Origin: JBOGOC01 sp050747525
GTDB lineage: Bacteria; Acidobacteriota; Polarisedimenticolia; JACPZX01; DASXTC01
Assembly: GCA_050747525.1 (NCBI GenBank)
Contig: JBOGOC010000042.1
Location: forward strand, 4,968 to 68,967
Direction of reading: 5' to 3'
DNA: 64,000 nt
The notes under the pieces are model-generated. The model was given only the letters and a program-made list of their open reading frames with translations, did no database searches and was not told the origin of the DNA. Shown one piece after another: positions 1 through 8,203 of the stretch. Both the position numbers and the translations under genes were made by a program. Position 1 is the stretch's first letter, and each line of letters begins with the position of its first letter.

Positions 1-2
1 GG

Positions 3-38
3 GGCGGCAAGCGGCGCAAGGAGGCGCCGGCGCCCTGA
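3..38 (+). CDS. C-terminal tail of an upstream gene (partial)
   Basis: The first bases read through in one frame to a TGA at 36-38 and encode a basic, Pro/Ala-rich end (GGKRRKEAPAP). Too little is present to name the gene. It lies 30 bp before the pseudouridine synthase and on the same strand, so the two may be co-transcribed. Confidence 0.35.
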   Translation, partial: GGKRRKEAPAP

Positions 39-68
39 CGCGGCCGGCCTTGGGGGCCATCCCCTCCC

Positions 69-1043
69 ATGGCGTCCACCCAGCGCTTCATCGTCTCGCG
101 TGAGGAGTCACGCCGGCGCCTGGACCGGGTGCTGGCGTCACGGTTCCCGGAGCACAGCCGCTCCTACCTGCAGAAACTGATCAAGGACGGGCACGTGCGC
201 CTGGCGGCCGCCCCGGACGAGACGGCGCTGCGGCCGGGGCGCACCCTGCTGGAGGGGGACCAGGTCCGTGTCGACTTTCCCGACCCCGTGCCCGACGTCC
301 TGGTGCCCGAGGCGATCCCGCTGGTCGTCCTGCACGAGGACGAGGACCTGCTGGTGCTGGACAAGCCGCCGGGCCTCACCGTGCACCCCGGCGCGGGGGC
401 GCGCACCGGGACCCTGGTGCATGCCCTGCTCCACCACTGCCATGACCTGTCGGGGATAGGAGGCGTGGAGCGTCCCGGCATCGTGCACCGGCTGGACAAG
501 GAGACCTCGGGGGTCCTGGTGGTGGCCAAGCACGACACGGCGCATCGCGAGCTGGGGCGGCAGTTCGCGGCGCGCGAGGTCGACAAGGATTACCTCGCGG
601 TGGTGTGGGGCCGCCCGCGCCAGACGCGCGGCGTGGTGGAGGTCCCCATCGGCCGCGACACGCGCCACCGGCTCCGGATCTCTCCGCGCACCGCCTCGCC
701 CCGTCCGGCGCGCACGGAGTACGGCGTGACCGAGGATCTCGGGGGCTTCGCGTGGCTGGATGTGCACCCGCGGACCGGCCGCACGCATCAGATCCGGGTC
801 CACCTGAAGGAGATCGGCCACCCCATCGTGGGGGACGCCCTGTACGGCGGGTCGCGCTGGGCCCAGGCGGCCGACCCGCGGCGTCTCGAGGCCCTGAAGG
901 CTTTCGGCCGCCTGGCCCTGCACGCTCGCGCGCTCGCGTTCACGCACCCGCGTACCCGCTTGCGGGTCCGCTTCGAGGCGGCCATCCCCGCCGATCTGGC
1001 CGCTCTGCGCGACGCGCTCAGGGAGACGCGGCCATGGCCATGA
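69..1043 (+). CDS. rluD: RluA/RluD-family large-subunit rRNA pseudouridine synthase
   Basis: A 324-residue protein that would isomerise uridines in 23S rRNA to pseudouridine. An S4-like RNA-binding segment comes first (about residues 12-75, with RLDRVLAS and LIKDGHVRL), then the RluA catalytic domain. The family motif HRLDKETSG is seen with the catalytic Asp at residue 143, and the C-terminal part carries the usual RTHQIRVHL segment. Length is typical of RluD. The ATG at 69 keeps the whole S4 domain; no strong ribosome-binding site is visible. The stop overlaps the next ATG by 4 bp (ATGA). RluA-type enzymes are similar to one another, so the exact target uridines are inferred only. Confidence 0.9.
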   Translation: MASTQRFIVSREESRRRLDRVLASRFPEHSRSYLQKLIKDGHVRLAAAPDETALRPGRTLLEGDQVRVDFPDPVPDVLVPEAIPLVVLHEDEDLLVLDKPPGLTVHPGAGARTGTLVHALLHHCHDLSGIGGVERPGIVHRLDKETSGVLVVAKHDTAHRELGRQFAAREVDKDYLAVVWGRPRQTRGVVEVPIGRDTRHRLRISPRTASPRPARTEYGVTEDLGGFAWLDVHPRTGRTHQIRVHLKEIGHPIVGDALYGGSRWAQAADPRRLEALKAFGRLALHARALAFTHPRTRLRVRFEAAIPADLAALRDALRETRPWP

Positions 1044-1945
1044 AGGTGGCCGTCATCGGGGCCGGCCGCGCGGGGCTGGGCCTCGCCCTGGCGATGCGCG
1101 CGCGTGGGGTGACGCTGACGGGAGTGATCGCACGGCGTGCCTCGGGCCGCGCGGCGGCTCGCCGCCTGCTCGGCTCGCGGCTCGTGCCGGCCTCCTCGCC
1201 CTCCGCGCTGCGGCGGGCCGACGTGATCCTGCTGTGCGTTCAGGACGAGGCGATCGTGGCGGCGGCCCGTGCCCTCCCGCCGTCCCTGCTCGAGGGCAAG
1301 GTGGTCCTGCACACCAGCGGAGCCACCGGCGCCGGAGCGCTGGCGTTCCTGCGCGCGCACGGAGCCCGGGTTGGAACCCTGCACCCGCTCACCGTGTTTC
1401 CTCCGCCCTCGCCCATGCCTCCGGCCCTCGACGGCGTCCTGTTCGCCATCGAGGGAGATCCCCGCGCCCGGCGCGACGCCGCCATCCTGGCGCGCGCCCT
1501 CGGAGGGCATCCCGTGACCGTGCCCGCACGGCGGCGGGCCGCGTATCACCTTTCCGCGTCTCTGGCCGCCAACGCCCTCGTGGCGCTCCTGGACGCCGCC
1601 ATCGAGGTGGCGGTCCACGGCGGCGGCCTGACGGCGCGCGACGCACGGCGCGGGCTGGTCACGCTGGCGGATCGGTCCCTGGCAGCCCTGCGGACCCATT
1701 CCCCCGCACGCGCGCTGACCGGCCCGATCGTCCGCGGCGATCTGGGCACCGTGCGACTTCACCTGCAAGCGCTCGAGGCCGAAGATGCGGCCCTGGGCGC
1801 GCTGTACCGGGCGCTGGCGTGCCGCGCGGTGCGCGTGGCCGAGGCCGACGGCCGCCTGGCACGAACGCGCGCCGCCCGCCTGCGCCGGCTGCTCAGATGC
1901 GCCGCGATCGGTCTTGCGGCTCGAAGGCGGCGCCGTATTCGTTGA
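1040..1945 (+). CDS. Rossmann-like/DUF2520-type NADP-binding protein
   Basis: A 301-residue protein beginning with a dinucleotide-binding loop (VAVIGAGRAGLGLA), followed by LLCVQDEAI, HTSGA and TLHPLTVFP. This is the pattern of the Rossmann-like plus DUF2520 family related to NADP:F420 oxidoreductases and ketopantoate-reductase-like enzymes. The C-terminal half is helical, as expected for the DUF2520 dimerisation region (YHLSASLAANALVALLD). The substrate is unknown. The ATG at 1040 overlaps the upstream TGA (ATGA), suggesting translational coupling; an in-frame ATG at 1034 is the alternative. The last ~20 residues are very Arg-rich. Confidence 0.75.
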   Translation: MKVAVIGAGRAGLGLALAMRARGVTLTGVIARRASGRAAARRLLGSRLVPASSPSALRRADVILLCVQDEAIVAAARALPPSLLEGKVVLHTSGATGAGALAFLRAHGARVGTLHPLTVFPPPSPMPPALDGVLFAIEGDPRARRDAAILARALGGHPVTVPARRRAAYHLSASLAANALVALLDAAIEVAVHGGGLTARDARRGLVTLADRSLAALRTHSPARALTGPIVRGDLGTVRLHLQALEAEDAALGALYRALACRAVRVAEADGRLARTRAARLRRLLRCAAIGLAARRRRRIR

Positions 1946-1970
1946 CCTGCTCCGGGTGATCGCTTAGAAT
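1942..1970 (+). promoter_or_regulatory. sigma70-like promoter of the microcompartment gene pair
   Basis: TTGACC at 1942-1947 and TAGAAT at 1965-1970 are separated by 17 bp, one mismatch from consensus in each box. They lie about 40 bp before the shell-protein ATG at 2011, which has its own GAGGGG ribosome-binding site at 2001-2006. The -35 box overlaps the end of the upstream gene. Confidence 0.6.
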
Positions 1971-2010
1971 GCGGCGCGGTTTGCGAACGGACTCGACGCG
2001 GAGGGGTGCG

Positions 2011-2307
2011 ATGCCGATGGAAGCTCTGGGGATGGTGGAAACGAGAGGGCTCGTCGCCTCCATCGAGGCTGCCGACGCCATGGTGAAGGCCGCCAACGTG
2101 GTGCTCATCGGCAAGGAATACATCGGCGCGGGCTACGTCACCGTGATGGTGCGAGGCGACGTGGGGGCCGTGAAGGCCGCCACCGACGCGGGCGCGTCGG
2201 CCGCGCGGCGCGTGGGCGAGCTGATCTCCGTCCACGTCATCCCGCGCCCGCACGGCGAAGTGGAGCAGATTCTGCCCCACGCGCGGGAACCCAAGGCGGC
2301 ACGCTGA
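2011..2307 (+). CDS. Bacterial microcompartment shell protein, BMC-H (PduA/EutM-like)
   Basis: A 98-residue single-BMC-domain protein of normal length. It shows the family signatures ALGMVETRG, the pore-region IGAG and VTVMVRGDVGAVKAATDAG, and HVIPRPHGEVE. Such proteins form hexamers that tile the flat facets of protein organelles and conduct metabolites through a central pore. The start at 2011 is set by a GAGGGG ribosome-binding site; an upstream in-frame ATG at 1969 would add an unrelated basic leader. The gene is followed 44 bp later by a CoA-acylating aldehyde dehydrogenase, a classic microcompartment core enzyme. No pentamer (BMC-P) or trimer (BMC-T) gene is in the window, so this pair would need partners elsewhere. 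Confidence 0.92.
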   Translation: MPMEALGMVETRGLVASIEAADAMVKAANVVLIGKEYIGAGYVTVMVRGDVGAVKAATDAGASAARRVGELISVHVIPRPHGEVEQILPHAREPKAAR

Positions 2308-2351
2308 TCTCCGCGGCCGCCGCCCTTCCGGACGGCGCCGCCGGCTGAGCG

Positions 2352-4034
2352 ATGACGGGTTCATCTCCCACTGACAGGGATCTGGCCTCCATCCAGCAGG
2401 CCCGTCAGCTCGTGGAGCAGGCGGCCGGCGCCGCCGAGGCCCTGGCTTCGTTCTCCCAGGAGCAGATCGACCTCATCCTCGACGCCATGCACGAGGCCGC
2501 CCGGCCTCTGGCGGCCACGTGGGCCCGACTGGCGGTGGAGGAGACCGGCTTCGGCAACGAGGCCGACAAGACTCTCAAGAACCGGTTCGCGACGGAGGAC
2601 CTTCACCGCTACATCCGCCCGATGAAGACGGTGGGCGTGCTGCGTGAAGAGGCGGGAGGCGATCTGCTCGAGATCGCGGCGCCGGTGGGGGTGGTGGCCG
2701 CCATCATCCCCAGCACGAACCCGACCTCCACGGCGATCTACAAGATCTTCATCGCGCTCAAGGCGGCCAACGCCATCGTCCTGTCTCCGCATCCGCGCTC
2801 TCGGCGCTGCATCGGCGAGGTGGCCCGCACGCTGGCCGACGCCGCCCGCCGGGCGGGGGCCCCCGAAGGATCCATCGGCTGCATGAGCGACCCGGCCCTG
2901 GAAGGGACCAACGAGCTGATGCGCCACCCGCGCGTGGGGGTGATCCTGGCCACCGGAGGGACCGGGCTGGTGCGCGCCGCCTACTCCTCGGGCAAGCCGG
3001 CTTTCGGTGTGGGCCCGGGGAACGTACCCGCCTTCGTGGAGAGAAGCGCCGACGTCCCCAAGGCCGCGCGCGACATCGTGGCGGGAAAGGTCTTCGACCA
3101 CGGCGTGCTCTGCTCGTCGGAGAACGCGGTGGTGGTCGACCGGCCGGTCGCCGAGGAGCTGCAGCGTGAGATGTCCGCCGCGGGGGCCTGGTTCCTGGAC
3201 GACGGCCAGGCGGCCGCGCTGGCCCGCCTGGCGATCGCGCCCGACGGCTCGCTCAACACCGACATCGTCGGCAAGTCGGCCGCCGCCATCGCCTCGATGG
3301 CCGGACTGTCGCCCCCGGCCGGAACGCGCTGCCTCGTGGCGAAGCTGACCGGCGTGGGGCGCGCCCACCCGCTCTCACGGGAGAAGCTCTCCCCCATCCT
3401 GGCCTGGTACGCGGAGGATGGATGGGAAGCCTGCTGCGAGCGCGTGCTGGAGATCCTGAAGTACGGCGGGATGGGACACACCATGTCGATCCACTCGAAG
3501 GACCGTGGGATCATCATGAAGTTCGCGCTCGCCAAGCCGGTGTTCCGCATCGTGGTCAACACCCCTGCCTCGGTGGGCGCGGTGGGCCTCACCACGCCGC
3601 TCGAGCCGTCCATGACGCTGGGATGCGGGGCGCTGGGAGGGAACATCACCTCGGACAACATCATGCCGCGCCACCTGATCAACCTGAAGCGGCTGGCCTT
3701 CGAGACGCGGCCGTTCGGGCAGGCGGCGTTGGCCCCGGCCTCCCCGGCTCCCCGCCGCGCGTCGGCCGAGGAGATCCGCCAGAAGGTCGCCCAGGTGCTG
3801 CAATCCCGCCAGCCCGCCCCACCGGCTCCCCTCGCGCGCGCGCCGCAGCCTGCCCCGGTTGATCCTCCCGCGCCGCGCCCGTCGGGCGGCAGCGCGGCCG
3901 TCGCGTTCGTCTCCGAGGCCGACGTGCGCCAGGCCATCGACGAGAGGCGGCGCATCCTCGTGAACCGCCGCACCATCATCACGCCATCGGCCCGGGACCT
4001 GGGGCAGACGCACCGGGTCTTTCAGGAGGTCTGA
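2352..4034 (+). CDS. CoA-acylating aldehyde dehydrogenase (EutE/PduP-like) with C-terminal tail
   Basis: A 560-residue enzyme expected to convert an aldehyde plus CoA and NAD+ to acyl-CoA inside a microcompartment. The ALDH domain covers about residues 1-455, with AAIIPSTNPTSTA near the cofactor site and the catalytic Cys at residue 254 in HGVLCSSE. EutE/PduP proteins are usually about 460 residues. Here ~105 extra residues follow: a Pro/Ala linker holding a short amphipathic helix (AEEIRQKVAQVLQS, about 472-488), then a second conserved-looking tail (EADVRQAIDERRRI and RRTIITPSARDLG). The first helix resembles encapsulation peptides that dock enzymes to shells, which is inference. The 3' end overlaps the convergent glycosyltransferase gene by 13 bp. 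Confidence 0.88.
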   Translation: MTGSSPTDRDLASIQQARQLVEQAAGAAEALASFSQEQIDLILDAMHEAARPLAATWARLAVEETGFGNEADKTLKNRFATEDLHRYIRPMKTVGVLREEAGGDLLEIAAPVGVVAAIIPSTNPTSTAIYKIFIALKAANAIVLSPHPRSRRCIGEVARTLADAARRAGAPEGSIGCMSDPALEGTNELMRHPRVGVILATGGTGLVRAAYSSGKPAFGVGPGNVPAFVERSADVPKAARDIVAGKVFDHGVLCSSENAVVVDRPVAEELQREMSAAGAWFLDDGQAAALARLAIAPDGSLNTDIVGKSAAAIASMAGLSPPAGTRCLVAKLTGVGRAHPLSREKLSPILAWYAEDGWEACCERVLEILKYGGMGHTMSIHSKDRGIIMKFALAKPVFRIVVNTPASVGAVGLTTPLEPSMTLGCGALGGNITSDNIMPRHLINLKRLAFETRPFGQAALAPASPAPRRASAEEIRQKVAQVLQSRQPAPPAPLARAPQPAPVDPPAPRPSGGSAAVAFVSEADVRQAIDERRRILVNRRTIITPSARDLGQTHRVFQEV

Positions 4035-5161
4035 CCGAGGATCTCGCGGTAGAGCTCCGCGTAGCCGTCGGCCACCTTCTCCAGCCCGAAGTGCTCGTGC
4101 ACGTGGGCGCGGCTGCGCTCGCCCATGAAGGCGCGCAGCCCCGGGTCGGCCAGCAGCCCGCGGATGGCCGCGGCCAGCGCCCCGGCGTCTCGCACGGGAA
4201 CGAGCCGGCCGTTCCAGCCGTCCTTCACCACGTCGCGGCAGCCGGGCATGTCGGTGGCGATCAGCGGAAGCCCGCTCGCGCCGGCCTCCAGCAGCACGCG
4301 GGGGACCCCTTCCCGGTACCAGGTCGGAAGGGCGAACACGGAGGAGATCCCGAGCAGCGCCGGCACGTCGCGCCGCGGACCCAGGTAGAGGACGTGGGGC
4401 GCCGCCGCCTCGATCTCGCGCATGGGGATCGCGCGTCTTCCTTCCGACGCGGTGGGGCCCACCAGCACGAACCGCGCGGGGTTCCCTTCGCCCGCCAGCA
4501 GGCGGGCCGCCTCCAGGAACTCGCGCACCCCTTTTTCCACCACCAGGCGCGCGATGAGGATCACGACGGGCCACTCCCCCAGCCCCAGCTCGGCGCGCAG
4601 GTTCTTCAGGGACTGCGCGTCGGGACGCGACGCCGCCATCTCCTCCAGGTCGATCCCCGAGCCCCGCACCAGCCGCGCCCGGCTCTCGGGCACGATCCGC
4701 TGGGCGATGAAGTAGGCGCGATCGTCCTCGTTCTGGAACACCGTCCACCCCGCACGTCCGGACGCCCAGCGCTGAAGCCCGCGGTACAGAGGGCGCAGGG
4801 CACGGGCGGCAGGCGCGTTGGACGAGAAGAGATGTCCCATCCCCGTGATGGTGCACACGCGTCCGGCCACCCCGGCCCGTGCGGCGGCCAGGGGCGCCAG
4901 GATGGTGGGCTTGGTGTCGAAGGCCTGCACCACGTCGGGGCGGTGCCTCTCGAAGAGGCGGCGCAGCTGCCTCAGGCTCCTGAGATCCGCGGCAGGATTG
5001 AGGCCGCGGGCCAGCTCGTAGCGGGCGTACGGGATCCCCGCGGCGTCGAAATCCGCGCCGGCCTCCGAGCCTGCCGCGCCCACCTCGAACCCCCGCCGGC
5101 GCAGTGCCAGCAGGAGCGGCACGCGCAGCCGCACGTCGTCACCGCCGATGAACCAGATCAT
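4022..5161 (-). CDS. GT4-type glycosyltransferase of the exopolysaccharide operon
   Basis: A 379-residue GT-B glycosyltransferase. The N-terminal half has VVQAFDTKPTILAPLAAA and TITGMGHLFSS, as in PglA/WbcX-like enzymes. The C-terminal half carries the donor-binding pattern EGVPRVLLEAGASGLPLIA, then TDMPGCRDVVKDGWNG with the expected acidic and Gly residues. It would add a sugar to an undecaprenyl-diphosphate-linked intermediate at the inner face of the membrane; the sugar is not predictable. The ATG at 5161 (MIWFIGGDD) is chosen because the longer reading frame adds a low-complexity leader. It is the last gene of the leftward operon and starts 11 bp after the Wzz gene ends. Confidence 0.85.
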   Translation of the reverse strand: MIWFIGGDDVRLRVPLLLALRRRGFEVGAAGSEAGADFDAAGIPYARYELARGLNPAADLRSLRQLRRLFERHRPDVVQAFDTKPTILAPLAAARAGVAGRVCTITGMGHLFSSNAPAARALRPLYRGLQRWASGRAGWTVFQNEDDRAYFIAQRIVPESRARLVRGSGIDLEEMAASRPDAQSLKNLRAELGLGEWPVVILIARLVVEKGVREFLEAARLLAGEGNPARFVLVGPTASEGRRAIPMREIEAAAPHVLYLGPRRDVPALLGISSVFALPTWYREGVPRVLLEAGASGLPLIATDMPGCRDVVKDGWNGRLVPVRDAGALAAAIRGLLADPGLRAFMGERSRAHVHEHFGLEKVADGYAELYREILGQTS

Positions 5162-5172
5162 GGGAGAGGATG

Positions 5173-7377
5173 TCAGAGGCGTCGGTGGATCCAGTTCGGG
5201 ACGTGATACAGCCGCTGGTTGAGCACGACGCCCAGCAGGTTGGCGTTGGCGCGCATGAGGCGCTCCCGGGCCTCGGCCGCAACCTGCCACCGGGTGGCCT
5301 CGGCCTTCACCACCAGCACCACGCCGTCCGCGAGGCTGGCCAGCCTCACGGAGGAGGCCTTCTCCATGACGGGAGGCATGTCCAGCACCACGCAGCTCCC
5401 GTCGCGCCGGAGCTGGGTCAGCAGCTCGGCGCTGCTGCGCGCCTCCAGCGAGCGTGGCCTCTCGCCCGCGCGAGGGGGCACGCCGATCTCGCTGATCGCT
5501 TCGGCCGGCAGGATCACCCCCTGCCCCGATCGCCGGATCGCCTTGGCGTTCACCAGGCGGACGTGCTCGGCACCCTCCACCCGCAGCGTGGCGGCGATGG
5601 AGGCCGCCACGGTGCTGACCCCCTCGCCTCCATGGCAGCTGGTGACCGCGATGGTGCAGGGAGTCTTGAACGAGCCGTTCGCGGTGCCGGCCAGCTGCTC
5701 GAGGATGTCCTCGGTGTAGTCCACGAAGGCATCGGCGGCGTGGTCCGTGGGCGAGGAACGCCGGGCCAGGGCCGTGACGCCCCGTGGCTCGTCCGCCGTA
5801 GCCCCGTTCCCGTCCTCCTCGTCGGCCTCGTCGTCTTCGCCGTGAGAAGCCGGCGGCAGGGCCCGCAGATCGGACCCGATCGACGGCGCGTCCATCTTGG
5901 GGATGGACACCAGATGGCTGACCCTGAGCCGCTCTTCGATGTCGCGCCGCGTCTTGATGGTGCCGTCCATGAACTCCTTGACGAAGGCCAGGCCGATGCC
6001 GCCGAACGCGCCGAGCATAAGCCCCAGCATCATGTTCAGCCGGGTGCGCGGGCTCACCGGCGACCCGTCGAAGGTCGGAGGCTGCACGATGCTGATGCTG
6101 GAGATGCGCTCGCGCTCGAGCGCCTCGCCGATCTGCGCCTCCTGCATGCTGCTGGCGTACTTCTCGTAGCTGGCCCGCTGCTGCCCGAGCTGCCTCTCCA
6201 GCTGCGCCAGCCGGACTTCGTTCACGTTGAGCGTCCGCAGGTCCATTCTTGCCTTCTCCAGATCCTGGCGCAGAACGGTGCTGCGGGCGTGTCCCGCCGC
6301 CAGGGCTGTGCGCTCTACGATCAGATCCTGCTTCACCCGGCTGCTCTGCTGGTTGATCTGGGTCGTGACCTGGGTGAGGGTCGGCTGGTCGGACTGGAGC
6401 AGCGTCTTGGCCTCGGCGATCTGGCGCCGGATCTCGCGGATCGGCTCGCTCTCCTCCTTGTACTTGGACAGCAGGTCCTGCTCGCGCATCTGCAGATCGT
6501 AGAGGCGCGTCCGCATGGCGTCGCCCGGAGACTGGGCGGTCCTCTCGCTGACCACCTCTTCGGGGATGTCCTTGAGGAGGGCGGTCATGGTCTGGATCTT
6601 GATCTCCGACACGGTGACGGAGGCGTCGGCCTGCTGGATGTCCTGCTCCAGCCGGCCGATACGGTCCAGCAGAATGGTGCGCTGCTCGGGGAGCGATCCG
6701 ATCGAGGCGCTGTTCTTGAGGTCGCGCAGCTCGCCCTCGGTGCCGGCCAGGTCCTTCTCCAGCTGCCGGGTCTGATCCACGAAGAAGTCGCGCGCTTCCT
6801 GGCGGCTGTGGGCCCGGATGTGATGCGTCTTGTAGACCTCGATGAGCGTGTCGAGCACCTGCTGCGCCAGCTCGGGCGAGGAGGCCCGGAAGGCCAGGGT
6901 GATGATGTTGCTCTCCCGGAGCACCTCCAGGGTGAGGGCCTCGTTGAAGCGGCGCATCGCTTCGTGACGCTCCCCCGCGGTCCCTTCGGGGGGCTGCGTG
7001 AGAGGCCGTCCCAGCAGCACGGGAAGGCCGATGTGATCGATGACCAGGCTCACCACCTCGCGGCTCTTGAGGATCTCGATCTCCGAGTTGATCTGGCTCT
7101 CGCGCGACTGGGTGATGGAGATGCTCTGGCCATCGCGGCCCATGGTGGGATCCATGACCAGGTTCTCGCGGCCAAGCTTCAGCAGGAGCTTCGCGTCGGA
7201 CCGGTAGACCCGCGGCGAGGTGAAGGTCCCCAGCGCGACGGCGCCGAGGATCAGCAGAAAGACGCTCACAATGGTCTTCTTGTGGCGGAAGAGGACCACC
7301 GCCAGATCGCGCAGGGTGCGCTCCTGGAGCTTCTGGATGAAATTGACATCCTGCTGCGGGGCTGCCTGGTCGTTCAT
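5173..7377 (-). CDS. Wzz-type polysaccharide co-polymerase fused to a degenerate BY-kinase domain
   Basis: A 734-residue inner-membrane protein. Residues ~20-60 give the first membrane segment, then a Wzz domain with a long periplasmic coiled coil (~180-450), then the second membrane segment (LNMMLGLMLGAFGGIGLAFV) preceded by the Pro-rich Wzz motif (PPTFDGSPVSPRTR). After an acidic linker comes a P-loop ATPase fold like bacterial tyrosine kinases. Its Walker A is altered: SCHGGEGVST has Val where the catalytic Lys should be. Walker B (VVLDMPP) remains. There is no C-terminal Tyr cluster; the protein ends NWIHRRL. It probably controls chain length without kinase activity. It starts 1 bp after the Wza gene ends. 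Confidence 0.85.
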   Translation of the reverse strand: MNDQAAPQQDVNFIQKLQERTLRDLAVVLFRHKKTIVSVFLLILGAVALGTFTSPRVYRSDAKLLLKLGRENLVMDPTMGRDGQSISITQSRESQINSEIEILKSREVVSLVIDHIGLPVLLGRPLTQPPEGTAGERHEAMRRFNEALTLEVLRESNIITLAFRASSPELAQQVLDTLIEVYKTHHIRAHSRQEARDFFVDQTRQLEKDLAGTEGELRDLKNSASIGSLPEQRTILLDRIGRLEQDIQQADASVTVSEIKIQTMTALLKDIPEEVVSERTAQSPGDAMRTRLYDLQMREQDLLSKYKEESEPIREIRRQIAEAKTLLQSDQPTLTQVTTQINQQSSRVKQDLIVERTALAAGHARSTVLRQDLEKARMDLRTLNVNEVRLAQLERQLGQQRASYEKYASSMQEAQIGEALERERISSISIVQPPTFDGSPVSPRTRLNMMLGLMLGAFGGIGLAFVKEFMDGTIKTRRDIEERLRVSHLVSIPKMDAPSIGSDLRALPPASHGEDDEADEEDGNGATADEPRGVTALARRSSPTDHAADAFVDYTEDILEQLAGTANGSFKTPCTIAVTSCHGGEGVSTVAASIAATLRVEGAEHVRLVNAKAIRRSGQGVILPAEAISEIGVPPRAGERPRSLEARSSAELLTQLRRDGSCVVLDMPPVMEKASSVRLASLADGVVLVVKAEATRWQVAAEARERLMRANANLLGVVLNQRLYHVPNWIHRRL

Positions 7378-7378
7378 A

Positions 7379-8134
7379 TCACTTCACGTTGCGGAATCGC
7401 GAGGTATCGATTTCCACAGTGGCGTCCTGCGTCGGCCGCCAGGTGTAGATGACGCCGAAGGTCGGCAGCAGCTGGTTGATGTGCTGGTCGATCCATCGGT
7501 TCACCTTGGTGATCGTGGTTTCCGGGACGTACACGATGTCCAGAGGCTCCAGGTAGAAGGGCGGAGGCATCTCGCCCGTCTTCCCCGCGGTGGCGTAGTC
7601 GAGGGACGCTCCGAAGCGCTGTCCCAGCTTGTGCCGGATGATCACCACGTTCTCCAGCTTGGCGAACCGCGTGAACCCCCCGGCCTCCATGATCGCCTCC
7701 AGGGCCGTGATCTGCCCGGGCATATTGACGACGCCCGGCCTCCAGACCTCGCCGCCCACGTACACCCTGCGGCTCTGGAAGGAGCGCACGATGACCGTGA
7801 CATCGGCGGTCTTCAGGTGCGGCGTATAGAGACGGATCAGCTCGTCGCGCAGCTGCGCCGGGGTCTTTCCCTCCGCCTGCACGTCGCCCACCAGCTGCAG
7901 AGAGATTTTCCCGTCGGGCCGGATGGACTGCTCCTCGTTCAGCTCGGAGACGCTGAAGAACTTGATGTCCACGGTGTCGCCAGGAGCCAGCGAAACGGTC
8001 GCGGGCGGCTCCATCCCCACCCCCGAGACTCCCACGTGATTGGGAGGACGGACGGGCCCGCCGCACGCGGGGGCCAGCAGGATCAGAATCGCGAGGATCC
8101 CGACAGCAAGACCAGACCGAAAGTTCATCAACAT
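7379..8134 (-). CDS. Wza-type outer-membrane polysaccharide export lipoprotein
   Basis: A 251-residue protein with a lipoprotein signal (LILLAPACGG, lipidated Cys), a poly-export domain (LAPGDTVDIKFF and SIRPDGKISLQLVGDV) and one SLBB domain (RVYVGGEVWRPGVVN and ALEAIMEAGGF). Wza-family proteins form the outer-membrane channel for capsule or exopolysaccharide. It is shorter than E. coli Wza (about 380 residues), so it has fewer SLBB repeats. The ATG at 8134 is chosen because AGGAG lies 11 nt upstream and the signal peptide starts right there; the longer frame adds a non-signal leader. Translation of the downstream wzz gene is probably coupled. Confidence 0.88.
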   Translation of the reverse strand: MLMNFRSGLAVGILAILILLAPACGGPVRPPNHVGVSGVGMEPPATVSLAPGDTVDIKFFSVSELNEEQSIRPDGKISLQLVGDVQAEGKTPAQLRDELIRLYTPHLKTADVTVIVRSFQSRRVYVGGEVWRPGVVNMPGQITALEAIMEAGGFTRFAKLENVVIIRHKLGQRFGASLDYATAGKTGEMPPPFYLEPLDIVYVPETTITKVNRWIDQHINQLLPTFGVIYTWRPTQDATVEIDTSRFRNVK

Positions 8135-8203
8135 GTCCAGACCATCTCCTGCGGGTAGTGTGGCAGAGAATCCGACCTGAGTTGAGTGAATATACGACAA
8201 AGT

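Noticed and set aside
2011..4034. A complete microcompartment operon
   Set aside because: Only one hexamer shell gene and one core enzyme are present; flanking genes are housekeeping or exopolysaccharide.
5170..7452. Long open frame on + opposite the Wzz gene (and similar ones opposite 3375-4856, 9263-10612, 10870-12183, 22115-24805, 27656-29416)
   Set aside because: These are antisense shadows caused by high GC. Their composition is His/Arg/Gly-rich with no domain or ribosome-binding site, while the opposite strand encodes recognisable families.
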